Below, one piece after another: positions 48,939 through 57,765 of a stretch of 64,000 bases of DNA; within the stretch, counting starts at the first letter, position 1, and each line of letters opens with the position of its first letter. Source of the DNA: Arthrobacter sp. MAHUQ-56 (GTDB taxonomy: Bacteria; Actinomycetota; Actinomycetes; Actinomycetales; Micrococcaceae); assembly GCF_019710585.1 (NCBI RefSeq), contig NZ_JAIFZQ010000017.1:124001-188000 (forward strand), written 5' to 3'. The notes beneath the pieces are model-generated. The model searched no databases and was not told the origin of the DNA. It worked only from the letters and a program-made list of their open reading frames with translations. The translations under genes were made by a program, and so were the position numbers.

Positions 48939-49630
48939 GCCCGCTCCCCCATGGCACCCAGCTCAGCGTAGTGCTGCACGAGTTTTTCCATGGCCAGGGC
49001 AGAAAGCTCTGCTGCCTCGGCGAAGTCGATCTGGTCCCCGGCCGACGCCGAAATGTAGAACCCATCTGTCAGTGCGCGGCCGAGCATGACCACCTTGCGG
49101 GCGAGATCCGGCTTGACGTCCAGCGCTTCCTGCGGGATGCCCGGCGTCACTGCCTCGACCATAAGTTCGTACATCTCCTCACGGACTTCCAAGTACTTCT
49201 GGCGTGCCGCGTTGCCCGCCAACCGCTTCTCAAGCGCGAAGAGCAGGCCGATGATCCAGAACGCTTCCTGCGCATTGGCAGGATCGGCGGAGTTCGCGGC
49301 AGAACCGGCGATACTCGTGCGGAGGATGGCCCTGTTTTCGGGGCCGCGGTGGCGCGTCTTCCAGTGCTCGAAGCAGTAGTCGATCAGGGCGGCGAACAAG
49401 CCTTCCTTGTTCTCGAAATGCCAGTACACCGAGCCGATCGGCAGTCCAGCCACGCGGGCCACCTCTGCCATCGTCGTTCCCTCGTAGCCCACCTTCACAG
49501 CGAGCTGCAACACGGCTTCCAGGATGGCGCGTTCGTTTTCCGGCGTGGACTGGTGGACCCGGCGCCGCTTGCCAGCCTCCGGCTTGTCTCCTCCGTTGTT
49601 CCTTGCCTCGGCGTCTGCCCGCGGGCTCAT
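48935..49630 (-). CDS. TetR family transcriptional regulator
   Basis: A 231-residue regulator. The N-terminal tail is charged; the HTH spans about 30-80 (EGTTMAEVARVAGLPIGSVYWHFENKEGLF), then a helical ligand-binding domain. It overlaps the ABC ATPase gene upstream and the SDR gene downstream by 4 nt each, an unusual position inside a transporter operon. It probably responds to an aromatic compound and controls the transporter and the hydrolase-hydroxylase-BVMO operon; the palindrome at 47503 is a candidate target. Confidence 0.92.
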   Translation of the reverse strand: MSPRADAEARNNGGDKPEAGKRRRVHQSTPENERAILEAVLQLAVKVGYEGTTMAEVARVAGLPIGSVYWHFENKEGLFAALIDYCFEHWKTRHRGPENRAILRTSIAGSAANSADPANAQEAFWIIGLLFALEKRLAGNAARQKYLEVREEMYELMVEAVTPGIPQEALDVKPDLARKVVMLGRALTDGFYISASAGDQIDFAEAAELSALAMEKLVQHYAELGAMGERA

Positions 49631-50463
49631 GAGGGCAACCCATCCCGGACGGACATCCGTTCGCCGCCTGGGTTGGTCTTGGCGAACTGAACTTCCTCGT
49701 ACACTTGGTGGCGAAGTTCGCCGAAGCGGTGCAGGGACCGTGTGTCAGCCTGGCTGCGGACATCGGGAAGGTCGATGTGGATGTCAGCCTGGACAATAGT
49801 GGGCGAGCTGGACAACACCAGGACGCGTTCAGCCAGGTAGACGGATTCGTCAATGTCGTGGGTCACGAAGAGGATGGTCATGTCCAACCGCTTCCAGACT
49901 TCACGGACCAGGTCCTCCAGCTCTCCCCGGGTTTGCGCGTCGACTGCAGCGAACGGCTCGTCCATGAGCAGGACACTGGGGTTGGAAGCCACGGCACGGG
50001 CGATCGCCACGCGCTGCTGCATGCCCCCGGAGAGCTGCCACGGGTAGCTCTTGGCAGCGTGGGACAGGGTGACTGCATCAAGCGCATCCTTGACCCGGGC
50101 CTTACGCTCAGCCTTGGGCACGCCGGAAGTCTTGAGCGGCAGCTCGACATTGTCCTCGACACTCAACCAAGGGAAGAGGCTCCGGCTGTATTCCTGGAAG
50201 ACCACGGCCATGCCCTCGGCGGGCCCTGAGACGCGCCTGCCATCCAGGACCACTTCACCGGATGTTGGATCCAGGAGCCCGGCAATGCATTTGAGCAGCG
50301 TCGTCTTTCCGGAACCGGAGGGCCCTACCAGGCAGGCAAACTCCCCGGCGTGGAGATCGAAGGTCAGGGACCGAACAGCCTCCACCTCGTTCCGAGAACC
50401 GGCGCCGTAGACCTTTCGCACCTGCTGGACACTGAGCCGGATATCCGACTTGCTAGCCGTCAT
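49627..50463 (-). CDS. NitT/TauT-type ABC transporter ATP-binding protein
   Basis: A 278-residue ATPase with Walker A GPSGSGKTT, Q-loop VFQEYSRSLFPW, signature LSGGMQQRVAIARA, Walker B LLMDEPFAAVDAQ and VTHDIDES. It overlaps the upstream permease gene by 11 nt and the TetR gene by 4 nt. With two permeases and a binding protein it forms an importer of the family often used for aromatic acids such as phthalates or phenylpropanoids. Confidence 0.94.
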   Translation of the reverse strand: MTASKSDIRLSVQQVRKVYGAGSRNEVEAVRSLTFDLHAGEFACLVGPSGSGKTTLLKCIAGLLDPTSGEVVLDGRRVSGPAEGMAVVFQEYSRSLFPWLSVEDNVELPLKTSGVPKAERKARVKDALDAVTLSHAAKSYPWQLSGGMQQRVAIARAVASNPSVLLMDEPFAAVDAQTRGELEDLVREVWKRLDMTILFVTHDIDESVYLAERVLVLSSSPTIVQADIHIDLPDVRSQADTRSLHRFGELRHQVYEEVQFAKTNPGGERMSVRDGLPS

Positions 50464-51226
50464 TGGAGGCCTCCTTCAGACCGTAATACCATCCCAGAAC
50501 CCGCTTCTGGATTGCTTGGAACACCACTGAAAGCAGCACTCCGATGATCCCCAGAAGAAATATTCCGCTCCACATTTCGGGGATCGCAATGCGGTTCTGG
50601 AAGTTAATAATGGAGTAGCCAATACCGTCGGTCGAAGCGAACATCTCCGAGACGACCAAGAGGATAAGCCCCACTGCAAGGCTATGCCGGATGCCGGCCA
50701 TGATGAGTGGCGAAGCGCCGGGAAGCACCAGGTAGCGGATGCGGTCGAATCCGCGGAGCCGGTATACGAGCGCCGTATTCTTCAGCACCTCGTCGAGCGA
50801 CCGTACGCCTTCGATCGTATTGAGCAGGATGGGCCAGAGGCAGCCCAGGACGATTACGGTGATCTTCATTGCGTCATTGATGCCAATGAGCAGGAGCAAC
50901 ACCGGGATGAGAATGGTGGAAGGCACTGCCCGGATGAATTCAAGCAAGGGCTCCAGAAGCCAGCGCAAGGTGCGCGAGAGCCCGATGGCGATCCCCAGCG
51001 CCACCCCGAGTACCAGGGAGACGGCAAGGCTTATGAGCAGTCGGCCCATGCTGGGCATCACGTCTGTAAAGAACTTCTCGCTGAACCACACTGTGACGAA
51101 CGTGTTGGCAAGTTTGTCCGGCTTCGGAACAAAGAAGTTGACTCCCTGGGCTGTGAACGCCCACCAAACAGCGATGAGGATTGCCGGCAAACCGAACCAC
51201 AAAGCCAGGCGTTTGAGGACGATCAT
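50453..51226 (-). CDS. NitT/TauT-type ABC transporter permease
   Basis: A 257-residue permease from ATG at 51226, which overlaps the stop of the preceding permease gene (ATGA); the frame is open further upstream but only as a shadow of that gene. About six membrane segments; the coupling loop reads YRLRGFDRIRYLVLPGASPL. It pairs with the permease encoded just upstream, so the importer has a heterodimeric channel. Confidence 0.93.
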   Translation of the reverse strand: MIVLKRLALWFGLPAILIAVWWAFTAQGVNFFVPKPDKLANTFVTVWFSEKFFTDVMPSMGRLLISLAVSLVLGVALGIAIGLSRTLRWLLEPLLEFIRAVPSTILIPVLLLLIGINDAMKITVIVLGCLWPILLNTIEGVRSLDEVLKNTALVYRLRGFDRIRYLVLPGASPLIMAGIRHSLAVGLILLVVSEMFASTDGIGYSIINFQNRIAIPEMWSGIFLLGIIGVLLSVVFQAIQKRVLGWYYGLKEASNDG

Positions 51227-52083
51227 GCCGCCACCTCCGAACGGACCGAGCTGTGCCAGAACAGCACCTTGCGCTCGATGAAGCGGAAAATAAGGTTCAC
51301 CAGAATGCCCAGGAGGCCGGATGTCAGGATAAGGGCGATCATCGCCGCCGGATTGTCGTTCAGCTGGGCCTGCGCCACAGCCCGGCCAATACCGGGCGTA
51401 CCGACAATGAGTTCGGAACTGATTGCCAGGATAAGGGCGACTGTGGCAGCGAGGCGGATGCCGGTCATCAGATATGGGAGGAGCGTAGGCAATACCAGAT
51501 GCCGGACCCGCTGGAGCCACGTCATGCGCAGGGTTCGGACGGTGTCATCGGCCACTTTGTCGATGTCCGTGATGCCGTACATGGCCTGGATCATCACAAT
51601 CCAGAAGCAGCCGTAAACCACAATCAGGAGTTCGGCGCCGATGCGCGGCCCGAACAACAATGCGGCCAACGGAATGAGGCCTACAGCAGGGATGGGGCGC
51701 AGGAACTCCACCGTGGTGTGCGTGCCAGTGCGCAGCAAGCTGCTCGACCCGATAAGCAGGCCAACGGCGAGGCCGCCGAAGGTGGCGAGGGTCAGCCCAA
51801 GGAACCAGGCCCACATCGTCTGGCCCACCGTGAGCCAGAACTGCGTAAAGGTGAAGTTGTTAAGGAAGGTAGGAATGACCACCGATGGTGGTGGCAGGTG
51901 GTGCTGGCTGACTGGGCCAAAGGCTGAGAAGAGCTCCCAGGCAATGAGTGCCGCCAGGATGCCGGCGACACCCAGGACGTAGGGCCCCGCAGCAGTCCAC
52001 TGGGCAGCGCGGCGCGCTGTGTGTCCCCGCGTGGGCAGGGTACTCACTGCCACGCTGCTCAGGATTGGAGTTTGCGTTTCCAC
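51223..52083 (-). CDS. NitT/TauT-type ABC transporter permease
   Basis: A 286-residue permease with a basic N-terminal tail and six to seven hydrophobic segments. The coupling loop is LRMTWLQRVRHLVLPTLLPYLMTGIR-like (positions about 180-205). It lies 75 nt after the binding-protein gene. Two different permeases with one ATPase is less common in this family, where a homodimer of one permease is usual. Confidence 0.92.
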   Translation of the reverse strand: METQTPILSSVAVSTLPTRGHTARRAAQWTAAGPYVLGVAGILAALIAWELFSAFGPVSQHHLPPPSVVIPTFLNNFTFTQFWLTVGQTMWAWFLGLTLATFGGLAVGLLIGSSSLLRTGTHTTVEFLRPIPAVGLIPLAALLFGPRIGAELLIVVYGCFWIVMIQAMYGITDIDKVADDTVRTLRMTWLQRVRHLVLPTLLPYLMTGIRLAATVALILAISSELIVGTPGIGRAVAQAQLNDNPAAMIALILTSGLLGILVNLIFRFIERKVLFWHSSVRSEVAA

Positions 52084-52158
52084 GGTTCTTGTTCTGCTCT
52101 CATTTGTGCGATCAGTTGGCTGTCGGGGCCGCAGGGGGGAGCGGCCCCGACAGCGGCT

Positions 52159-53154
52159 TTATGGCTTCCAGATCACCTTCGCCACATCGGGTTTGGTGTT
52201 CACGATGCCGTACTTGACGAGCAGATCAGCGAACAACTGGATGGTTTCCTGTGAGACGTCCGGGCTGTAGAGCGAGAGCTGGGCTTTTTTCGCAGCGGCC
52301 GGATCGGTGCCGAGGGCCGCCGGCATGGCTTCGCGGATCAGACCATTGTTTTCGGTCAGGAAAGGCAGGGCCTCCTTCATGGCGTCCGTGAACCGCTTGA
52401 CCTTGTCAGGATCACTTTGCACCAGTTTGCCACTGGAGATGGAGACCAGTTCGTTGGCGCCAAGGCCGGTGTCGTGAATGAAGTCACTGACGACCCGGCC
52501 GCCCTTGGCCACTACCTGTTGCATGAAGGGAGAGCCCGCCATGCCGGCGTCGATCTGGCCCGCTTCGATCTGGGCTGCAACCTCCGGGAAAGACAACTGG
52601 ACGAACGTCACCTTCTTCGGGTCACCACCGTCCTTGGCTATTGCTTCCCGGATACCGATCTCGCCGATGCCTCCCAGCGCGTTGACGGAGACCTTTTTGC
52701 CTTCAAGGTCCCTGGCGGTCTTGATGGTGGACGAGGCGCCCACTACTACGGCGGTGGAGTCTTCCACGGTCTTGGGGTCGTTTTGGGTGACACCTTCGAC
52801 GATGCGGACATCGAGCCCCTGGGTGGTGGCCGTCAGCGCCGTCACCGGGCTTGCCAGCATAAAATCCAGGTCGCCGGTTGCCAGCGCCGGAAGCTGTGCC
52901 GCGCTGCTGCCTGCTCCTACTACCAGTTGCAGGTCGATGCCATGCTTTTCGAAAAAGCCTTTGTCCTTGGCGACCTGGAATGCTGCCACGGTGTTGGACG
53001 GGAAGATCCCGTAGGTGACCTTGGTCAGCGCTCCGGAGTTGGTGTCTGCGGCGGCGGGGGCGCTGCCGTCAACAGATCCGGATGCGCAGCCGCTGAGTGC
53101 CAGGGCCAGGGCTACGACTCCGATGGCCGCTGTACGACTTTTCTTGATGTTCAT
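52159..53154 (-). CDS. NitT/TauT-type ABC transporter substrate-binding lipoprotein
   Basis: A 331-residue lipoprotein from ATG at 53154 with AAAGGAGAG 7 nt upstream. Signal peptide KKSRTAAIGVVALALALSGC with the lipidated Cys at residue 23; then an SsuA/TauA-like domain (AKDKGFFEKHGIDLQLVVGA; ARDLEGKKVSVNALGG; AAQIEAGQIDAGMAG). It lies 117 nt downstream of mhpA, so it may be part of the same transcript or have its own promoter near the TGAATGTATTA element at 53236. Confidence 0.93.
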   Translation of the reverse strand: MNIKKSRTAAIGVVALALALSGCASGSVDGSAPAAADTNSGALTKVTYGIFPSNTVAAFQVAKDKGFFEKHGIDLQLVVGAGSSAAQLPALATGDLDFMLASPVTALTATTQGLDVRIVEGVTQNDPKTVEDSTAVVVGASSTIKTARDLEGKKVSVNALGGIGEIGIREAIAKDGGDPKKVTFVQLSFPEVAAQIEAGQIDAGMAGSPFMQQVVAKGGRVVSDFIHDTGLGANELVSISSGKLVQSDPDKVKRFTDAMKEALPFLTENNGLIREAMPAALGTDPAAAKKAQLSLYSPDVSQETIQLFADLLVKYGIVNTKPDVAKVIWKP

Positions 53155-53270
53155 TGATTCGCTCTCCTTTGAGTGAACGCTGCGTGGCCTTTGCCTGCGG
53201 TCTTTACCAACGGGTGGCAGCAACGGAATTTGAAGTGAATGTATTAGTGCGGATTACGGAGCCTGAATTC

Positions 53271-54914
53271 TTATGCGTTCTGTGGTTCCAAAGTGACCGC
53301 TGCCGCGCTGAAGACCTGCTTTAAGACGCCGTTCAGTTCCTGCGCGAGGCACTCGGCGGCCACCACATGGTCCGGCCTCACAACGATTGCTGAGAAGGAC
53401 CTTTCATCAAACCAAGACTTCAAGACACCGCTTTCGTCGCCCACCACGCGGACTCCAGGTGCAGCTGCAGCTTTCGCCCACGGCAGCTGGGAGGCCGGCA
53501 CCGCGTGAACCATCACGCCGCCGAGTCCGGTGAGCTTTTCCACCTCAACCTCAGCGATGAATGCCAGGGGGTCATTGTTCCAGACGACCACCCGCCAGCC
53601 CTGGCCCGTGGCGTCGTCGAGCAGGACCGACTGGCCGTTCTCATTTTGGACCGTCGGCTGTGGGAACAGGGTTCCCACCGCACGCGGTGCGTCTTCCCGG
53701 TCCGGCAAGGATTTCCAGGCGGGAAGGGCGGATGGGACCACTACGCCGTGATCGTACTTGGGCATCGGTTTGTAGCCCTGGCTGTTGAGCCGTGCGCGGG
53801 CCTTGGGGAGCCGATCTACTACCGCGGCGGCAATGTCCCGGACAGCCGTACGCAGCCTGTTGTGGTCCGTGACGAGATTTGCCATGTTCAGGGACAACGC
53901 GACCATGGCCTTCACATGTTCACGGCGCTCATCCTCGTAGGAATCCAGCAAGCTGTCATTCGCTTTGCCTTGGACCACGGCTGCAAGCTTCCAGCCCAAG
54001 TTCAACGCGTCCCGGATGCCGGAGTTCCACCCTTGGCCGGCCACGACCGGCATGACGTGGGCGGCATCGCCCGCCAGCAGGAAACGTCCCACCCGGAACT
54101 TCTCCGCGACGCGGGCGTGATGGGCATAGACCCGACGGCGGATGATGTCTAAGCTTGCTGGATCCGGAACGTGGGGAGCAAGGAGCGAGAAGACGAATGC
54201 ATCGTCCTCGGCCACTTCTTCGGATTCACCTTCGAACAGCGTGAACTCCCAGCGGCGAATGCCGTGGGGCAGGCTCAGCGTGGCGTAGCCGCGGCTTGGG
54301 TCTCCCCCAAATACCGCGTGGGGTGTGCCGATGGGATCGTTGGCGACGTCGATCACCAGCCCGCGGGTCGACCGGGTTTCGCCTTCGAACGCCAAGCCAA
54401 GGTGCTGACGTGTCAACGACCGGCCACCGTCGCAACCCACAACGTAGCTGCCGGTAACCCGCTCCTCACCGGTGGGTGTGCTGACGGTGGCGGTGACGCC
54501 GTCGGAAGCTGACTCGAAAGCTTCAACGCGGCAACCGAAACGCACCTCCACATGCGGATAGCGTGCGAGGCCTTCGAGCAGGGCCTCGTCAACCAGGGGC
54601 TGGATAAAGCCGTTACGTCGGGGCCAGCCGAATTCACGCGTCGTTGGGTTGATTTCCGCCAGCACCTTGCGATCACCGTTGACGATGCGGATCTTCTGGT
54701 CCGGAACCGTGTGCGGCAGCACCTTGTCCACCAAACCGATGGTCTGCATGGTCCGGAGGGCCTCATCGTCAATTCCGACAGCGCGAGGGTAGTCGATAAG
54801 TTCATCGCGGCCTTCAAAGACCACAGTGCTTACGCCAAACTGGCCAAGGAGGTTGGCCAGGGTCAAACCGACCGGCCCGGCTCCAACGATAATGACGTCC
54901 TTGCGGTCGCTCAT
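53271..54914 (-). CDS. mhpA: 3-(3-hydroxyphenyl)propionate hydroxylase (MhpA)
   Basis: A 547-residue class A flavoprotein hydroxylase, near the length of E. coli MhpA (554). Shared stretches include LIDYPRAVGIDDEALRTMQ, GLVDKVLPHT, EFGWPRRNGFIQP and RRVYAHHARVAEKFRVGR, and the GD motif LLAGDAAHVMPVVAGQGWNSG; these are unusually close to MhpA and separate it from the two other hydroxylases in this window. It makes 3-(2,3-dihydroxyphenyl)propionate. It overlaps the aldolase gene by 4 nt and ends the mhp operon. Confidence 0.93.
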   Translation of the reverse strand: MSDRKDVIIVGAGPVGLTLANLLGQFGVSTVVFEGRDELIDYPRAVGIDDEALRTMQTIGLVDKVLPHTVPDQKIRIVNGDRKVLAEINPTTREFGWPRRNGFIQPLVDEALLEGLARYPHVEVRFGCRVEAFESASDGVTATVSTPTGEERVTGSYVVGCDGGRSLTRQHLGLAFEGETRSTRGLVIDVANDPIGTPHAVFGGDPSRGYATLSLPHGIRRWEFTLFEGESEEVAEDDAFVFSLLAPHVPDPASLDIIRRRVYAHHARVAEKFRVGRFLLAGDAAHVMPVVAGQGWNSGIRDALNLGWKLAAVVQGKANDSLLDSYEDERREHVKAMVALSLNMANLVTDHNRLRTAVRDIAAAVVDRLPKARARLNSQGYKPMPKYDHGVVVPSALPAWKSLPDREDAPRAVGTLFPQPTVQNENGQSVLLDDATGQGWRVVVWNNDPLAFIAEVEVEKLTGLGGVMVHAVPASQLPWAKAAAAPGVRVVGDESGVLKSWFDERSFSAIVVRPDHVVAAECLAQELNGVLKQVFSAAAVTLEPQNA

Positions 54915-55663
54915 TCTGTGCCCCTCAGGGTCTTGATGGATTCCTGTGCCGCACGGCTAAGGAATACGAGGTCGATGCCGAGGCCGACGTAGTCGATGAG
55001 TTCCCGGTCAAGAAGGTCAGCTGCGTAGGCACCGGATCCCGAGTAGATGCCCAAGGTGACGTCGTGTTCCCTCGTCAAAGCTGCCAAGTGGATGATGGCT
55101 TCCCGGACCGGTCCGTCGTCCCAGTCTCCCCGGCCGGGAAGGCCGAAGGAAACTGCCAAGTCGGCCGGTCCGATGTAGATGGAATCCAGGCCGGGAGTGG
55201 TGACGATCTCTTCCGCGTTCTTCAAGCCCGCCACTGTTTCAATCTGGGCGATAGTGGACACTGCGTGGTTGCCGGCCTCCGGGTAGGACTCTCCCTTATA
55301 TAATGCGGGTCTGCTGGGACCGAGGCTGCGGTTGCCCACGCCGGGGTACTTGGTAGCTTCCACCAGCATTCGCGCTTGTGCGCCCGACTCGATGGTGGGG
55401 GCGATGATTCCGCGTGCGCCACTGTCCAGTAGACGAAGGATGGATGCCGGATCGAGGCTTCCCACCCGGGCATAGGTGTAGGCGGACTCGCGGGGTGCGG
55501 CCCGCAGCATGGTGCAGGCTGCTTCGAGTCCCACTTCGCCGTGCTGCAGGTCGACCACTACGCCGTCGTATCCGGCTGCAAGCGCCCACTCCGTGACGGA
55601 GAGGGAGGGAATGGCTTGGTGCAACAGGGCGGGCGGCTGGCCGCCGCGGCTTTCCCACTTCAT
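54911..55663 (-). CDS. HpcH/HpaI family aldolase
   Basis: A 250-residue metal-dependent class II pyruvate aldolase from ATG at 55663, overlapping the NTF2-like gene (ATGA). YDGVVVDLQHGEVG (catalytic His), ARVGSLDPASILRLLDSGARGIIAP, a Gln-Ile-Glu metal ligand in AQIETVAG and YIGPADLAVSFG are family marks. In E. coli the last steps use MhpE (an HMG-lyase-type aldolase) plus MhpF; here neither is present in the operon, and this protein probably cleaves 4-hydroxy-2-oxopentanoate-type intermediates to pyruvate and an aldehyde. Confidence 0.9.
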   Translation of the reverse strand: MKWESRGGQPPALLHQAIPSLSVTEWALAAGYDGVVVDLQHGEVGLEAACTMLRAAPRESAYTYARVGSLDPASILRLLDSGARGIIAPTIESGAQARMLVEATKYPGVGNRSLGPSRPALYKGESYPEAGNHAVSTIAQIETVAGLKNAEEIVTTPGLDSIYIGPADLAVSFGLPGRGDWDDGPVREAIIHLAALTREHDVTLGIYSGSGAYAADLLDRELIDYVGLGIDLVFLSRAAQESIKTLRGTE

Positions 55664-56112
55664 TTGGCGGTGCTTTCCGTCAGGCGCTTGGCGTGGGCGG
55701 CAGCGTTCATTCCGCCGAAGATGGGGTTGATCTCGCGTCGCGCGATCTTCCACTCGCCGTCTACCTCGCGGTAGACCTCCCGGAATTCACCTACGCTGGC
55801 AGGCATGAGTGGGTTCTCCGAGGAGTCCCGGAAAGTCAGGTACTGCGTCCAGCCGCGGAGTTCCTCGCCGACCCATTCCAAGCGGATGCCGCCGATAAGG
55901 TGGCGACCCACAACTCCCGTGACTTTGGCGCGACTTTCGCCCCAGGCCCTGATGGCGTCACGGCCATCCATGTCCCCCAGGGGACCGGTGGATACAGCGT
56001 CTTCTGTGTAGAGCTCCCAGGTCGTGTCCGCCTTGCCGTGATCGAGGCGCCACAGCAATTCCGCGACGAGTGCCTCGATCGCCACCCGGGTTTCGATTGT
56101 CACCTTACGCAT
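55660..56112 (-). CDS. SnoaL/NTF2-like protein of the mhp operon
   Basis: A 150-residue cone-fold protein (NTF2/SnoaL-like): AELLWRLDHGKADTTWELYT, MDGRDAIRAWGESRA, GEFREVYREVDGEWKIARREI. Relatives include hydroxylating-dioxygenase small subunits, ketosteroid isomerases and polyketide cyclases. It lies inside the overlapping mhp genes (8-nt overlap with mhpD, 4-nt with the aldolase), where E. coli has no counterpart. An isomerase or hydrolase-assist role on the ring-cleavage product is possible but unproven. Confidence 0.85.
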   Translation of the reverse strand: MRKVTIETRVAIEALVAELLWRLDHGKADTTWELYTEDAVSTGPLGDMDGRDAIRAWGESRAKVTGVVGRHLIGGIRLEWVGEELRGWTQYLTFRDSSENPLMPASVGEFREVYREVDGEWKIARREINPIFGGMNAAAHAKRLTESTAK

Positions 56113-56905
56113 CGACGGCCTCCGTCAGGTGTGCGACGACGTCTCCGAACCCGTGGGAGTACTTGGCCGTGTACGTAATGTGGGGATCCCAGTCCACGAT
56201 CAGGCCGATGGATCCGGAGAGCAGGATCTCTCCCGCGCGAAGGGGTTTGCCGATCCTCAACGAGGTTTCCGCCAACCACTGGACGGCGTTGATGGGATCA
56301 CCCATGACGTTGCCTCCGACGCCGCGCGTCAGTTCTTCGTTGCCGCGGTAGAGGACCATCTCCACTTGTTTGAGGTCGACTTCGCCGTAGGGGACGCGGA
56401 CAGATCCTGTGACGATTCCCTCGCACGCGGCGTTATCGGCGATCGTGTCAACGATGCCCATCTTGTAGCTGTGATAGCGGTTATCCACCAGTTCCATTGC
56501 AGGCGTTACATAGTCGATGGCCGCTTCCACTGATGCCAGGTCCGAATCCAGGATGTCTGATTTCAGGACGAAAGCCAGCTCGGCTTCGATCTTGGGGTGG
56601 AAGTACGCTGACGACGGCCGTTCAACCGGGGACTCAAAGACCATGTTGTCGAGAATGATGCCGTAGTCCGGCTCGTCCACGCCGGCACGCTCCTGGACCA
56701 CAGGATTGGTCAGGCCAACCTTCCGGCCAACACGACGGCGGCCTTCCGCGGCTTCGCGCTGCTGGGTGACGAGTTCGGAGATGCGGTAGGCGGCGTCCTT
56801 GTCCTTCTCCGGCAGCCGGTGGCGAACGAATTCGATAGGGGTGCGCGTTGTACGCGCTTTGTAGAGATCGTCAGCGATCTCCGTAATGATGTCCGGCATC
56901 TTCAT
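56105..56905 (-). CDS. mhpD: 2-keto-4-pentenoate hydratase (MhpD)
   Basis: A 266-residue hydratase from ATG at 56905, overlapping the mhpC stop (TGATG); a second Met two codons later is possible. VGRKVGLTNPVVQE, DYGIILDNMVFES, KIEAELAFVLK (metal Glu pair) and ELVDNRYHSYKMGIVDTIADNA are typical. It adds water to 2-hydroxypenta-2,4-dienoate, giving 4-hydroxy-2-oxopentanoate, the substrate for the aldolase two genes on. Confidence 0.92.
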   Translation of the reverse strand: MKMPDIITEIADDLYKARTTRTPIEFVRHRLPEKDKDAAYRISELVTQQREAAEGRRRVGRKVGLTNPVVQERAGVDEPDYGIILDNMVFESPVERPSSAYFHPKIEAELAFVLKSDILDSDLASVEAAIDYVTPAMELVDNRYHSYKMGIVDTIADNAACEGIVTGSVRVPYGEVDLKQVEMVLYRGNEELTRGVGGNVMGDPINAVQWLAETSLRIGKPLRAGEILLSGSIGLIVDWDPHITYTAKYSHGFGDVVAHLTEAVDA

Positions 56906-57765
56906 CACGCCTTTCTGCTGAGGAAGTCGAGTGCTTTTTCGTTGAATGTCGTGGGATCCTCCCACTGCGGCCAATGGGCGGCGTTGCGGATCAGCGCGAA
57001 TTCGCCGTCAGGAATTGCCGCCGCCAGGGTCTCGCCTGTTGCCACACCGCCGGTCGGTTCATGGTCCGTCCACACGAGCAGGGCCGGCACCGGGATGGCA
57101 GCATAGTCTTCCTTGGTCACTTGGTTCCGTGCGCGGATGTCCGGAACCTGGAGCGCCATGATGTGCTCCATGGAGGTGATGAAGCCCGGCCGGCCGTAGA
57201 CGGCACGGCGTACTTCCACCAGCTCGTCCGTAATCTGTTCAGGATTGTGGATGACGACTTGTAGCCGCGCCTTGACGTTCTCGTAGCTGGGATCCTCCAC
57301 GGCCTTGCGGCTAACTGGGCTGACGCGGTCCATGGACGTAGGGCCCATCATGCGGCCGCCGGGAGCGCTTAGGACAATGGTGTGCAGGCGCTCGGGGTGG
57401 CGGGCGGCGAACTTGATGGCGATCCACCCACCGAGGGACTCGCCCAGGAGGTGGACCTTGTCCAGGCCGAGCACATCCAGGAGCTCCAGGAGATGTGCCT
57501 CGTAATCCGGGATTTCCAGGTCGGCATCAGCCAACGTGGAAAAGCCATGCCCGGGGTAGTCGTAACCGATGACCTTGTAATTCTGGGCCAGCGCCCGGAG
57601 GTTGTGGGTCCATGCTTCAATGTGCCCGCTGGTGCCGTTGAGGAGGACCAAGGTCTGTTCGCCGGCGCCCACTGTGAGAACCCGTGTGCGCCATGGTCCT
57701 ACTTGGACATACTCAAGGGTGTGGGGAAGATCGGCGATCTCGCCCCACATGGTTACCTGGGTCAT
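56905..57765 (-). CDS. mhpC: Alpha/beta hydrolase, 2-hydroxy-6-oxonona-2,4-dienedioate hydrolase (MhpC)
   Basis: A 286-residue meta-cleavage product hydrolase (E. coli MhpC is 288). LLNGTSGHIEAW is the oxyanion region, LLGESLGGWIA carries the nucleophile Ser, an Asp lies in LLVWTDHEP and NAAHWPQWEDP holds the His. It hydrolyses the ring-fission product to 2-hydroxypenta-2,4-dienoate and succinate. Its start overlaps mhpB by 4 nt. Confidence 0.92.
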   Translation of the reverse strand: MTQVTMWGEIADLPHTLEYVQVGPWRTRVLTVGAGEQTLVLLNGTSGHIEAWTHNLRALAQNYKVIGYDYPGHGFSTLADADLEIPDYEAHLLELLDVLGLDKVHLLGESLGGWIAIKFAARHPERLHTIVLSAPGGRMMGPTSMDRVSPVSRKAVEDPSYENVKARLQVVIHNPEQITDELVEVRRAVYGRPGFITSMEHIMALQVPDIRARNQVTKEDYAAIPVPALLVWTDHEPTGGVATGETLAAAIPDGEFALIRNAAHWPQWEDPTTFNEKALDFLSRKA

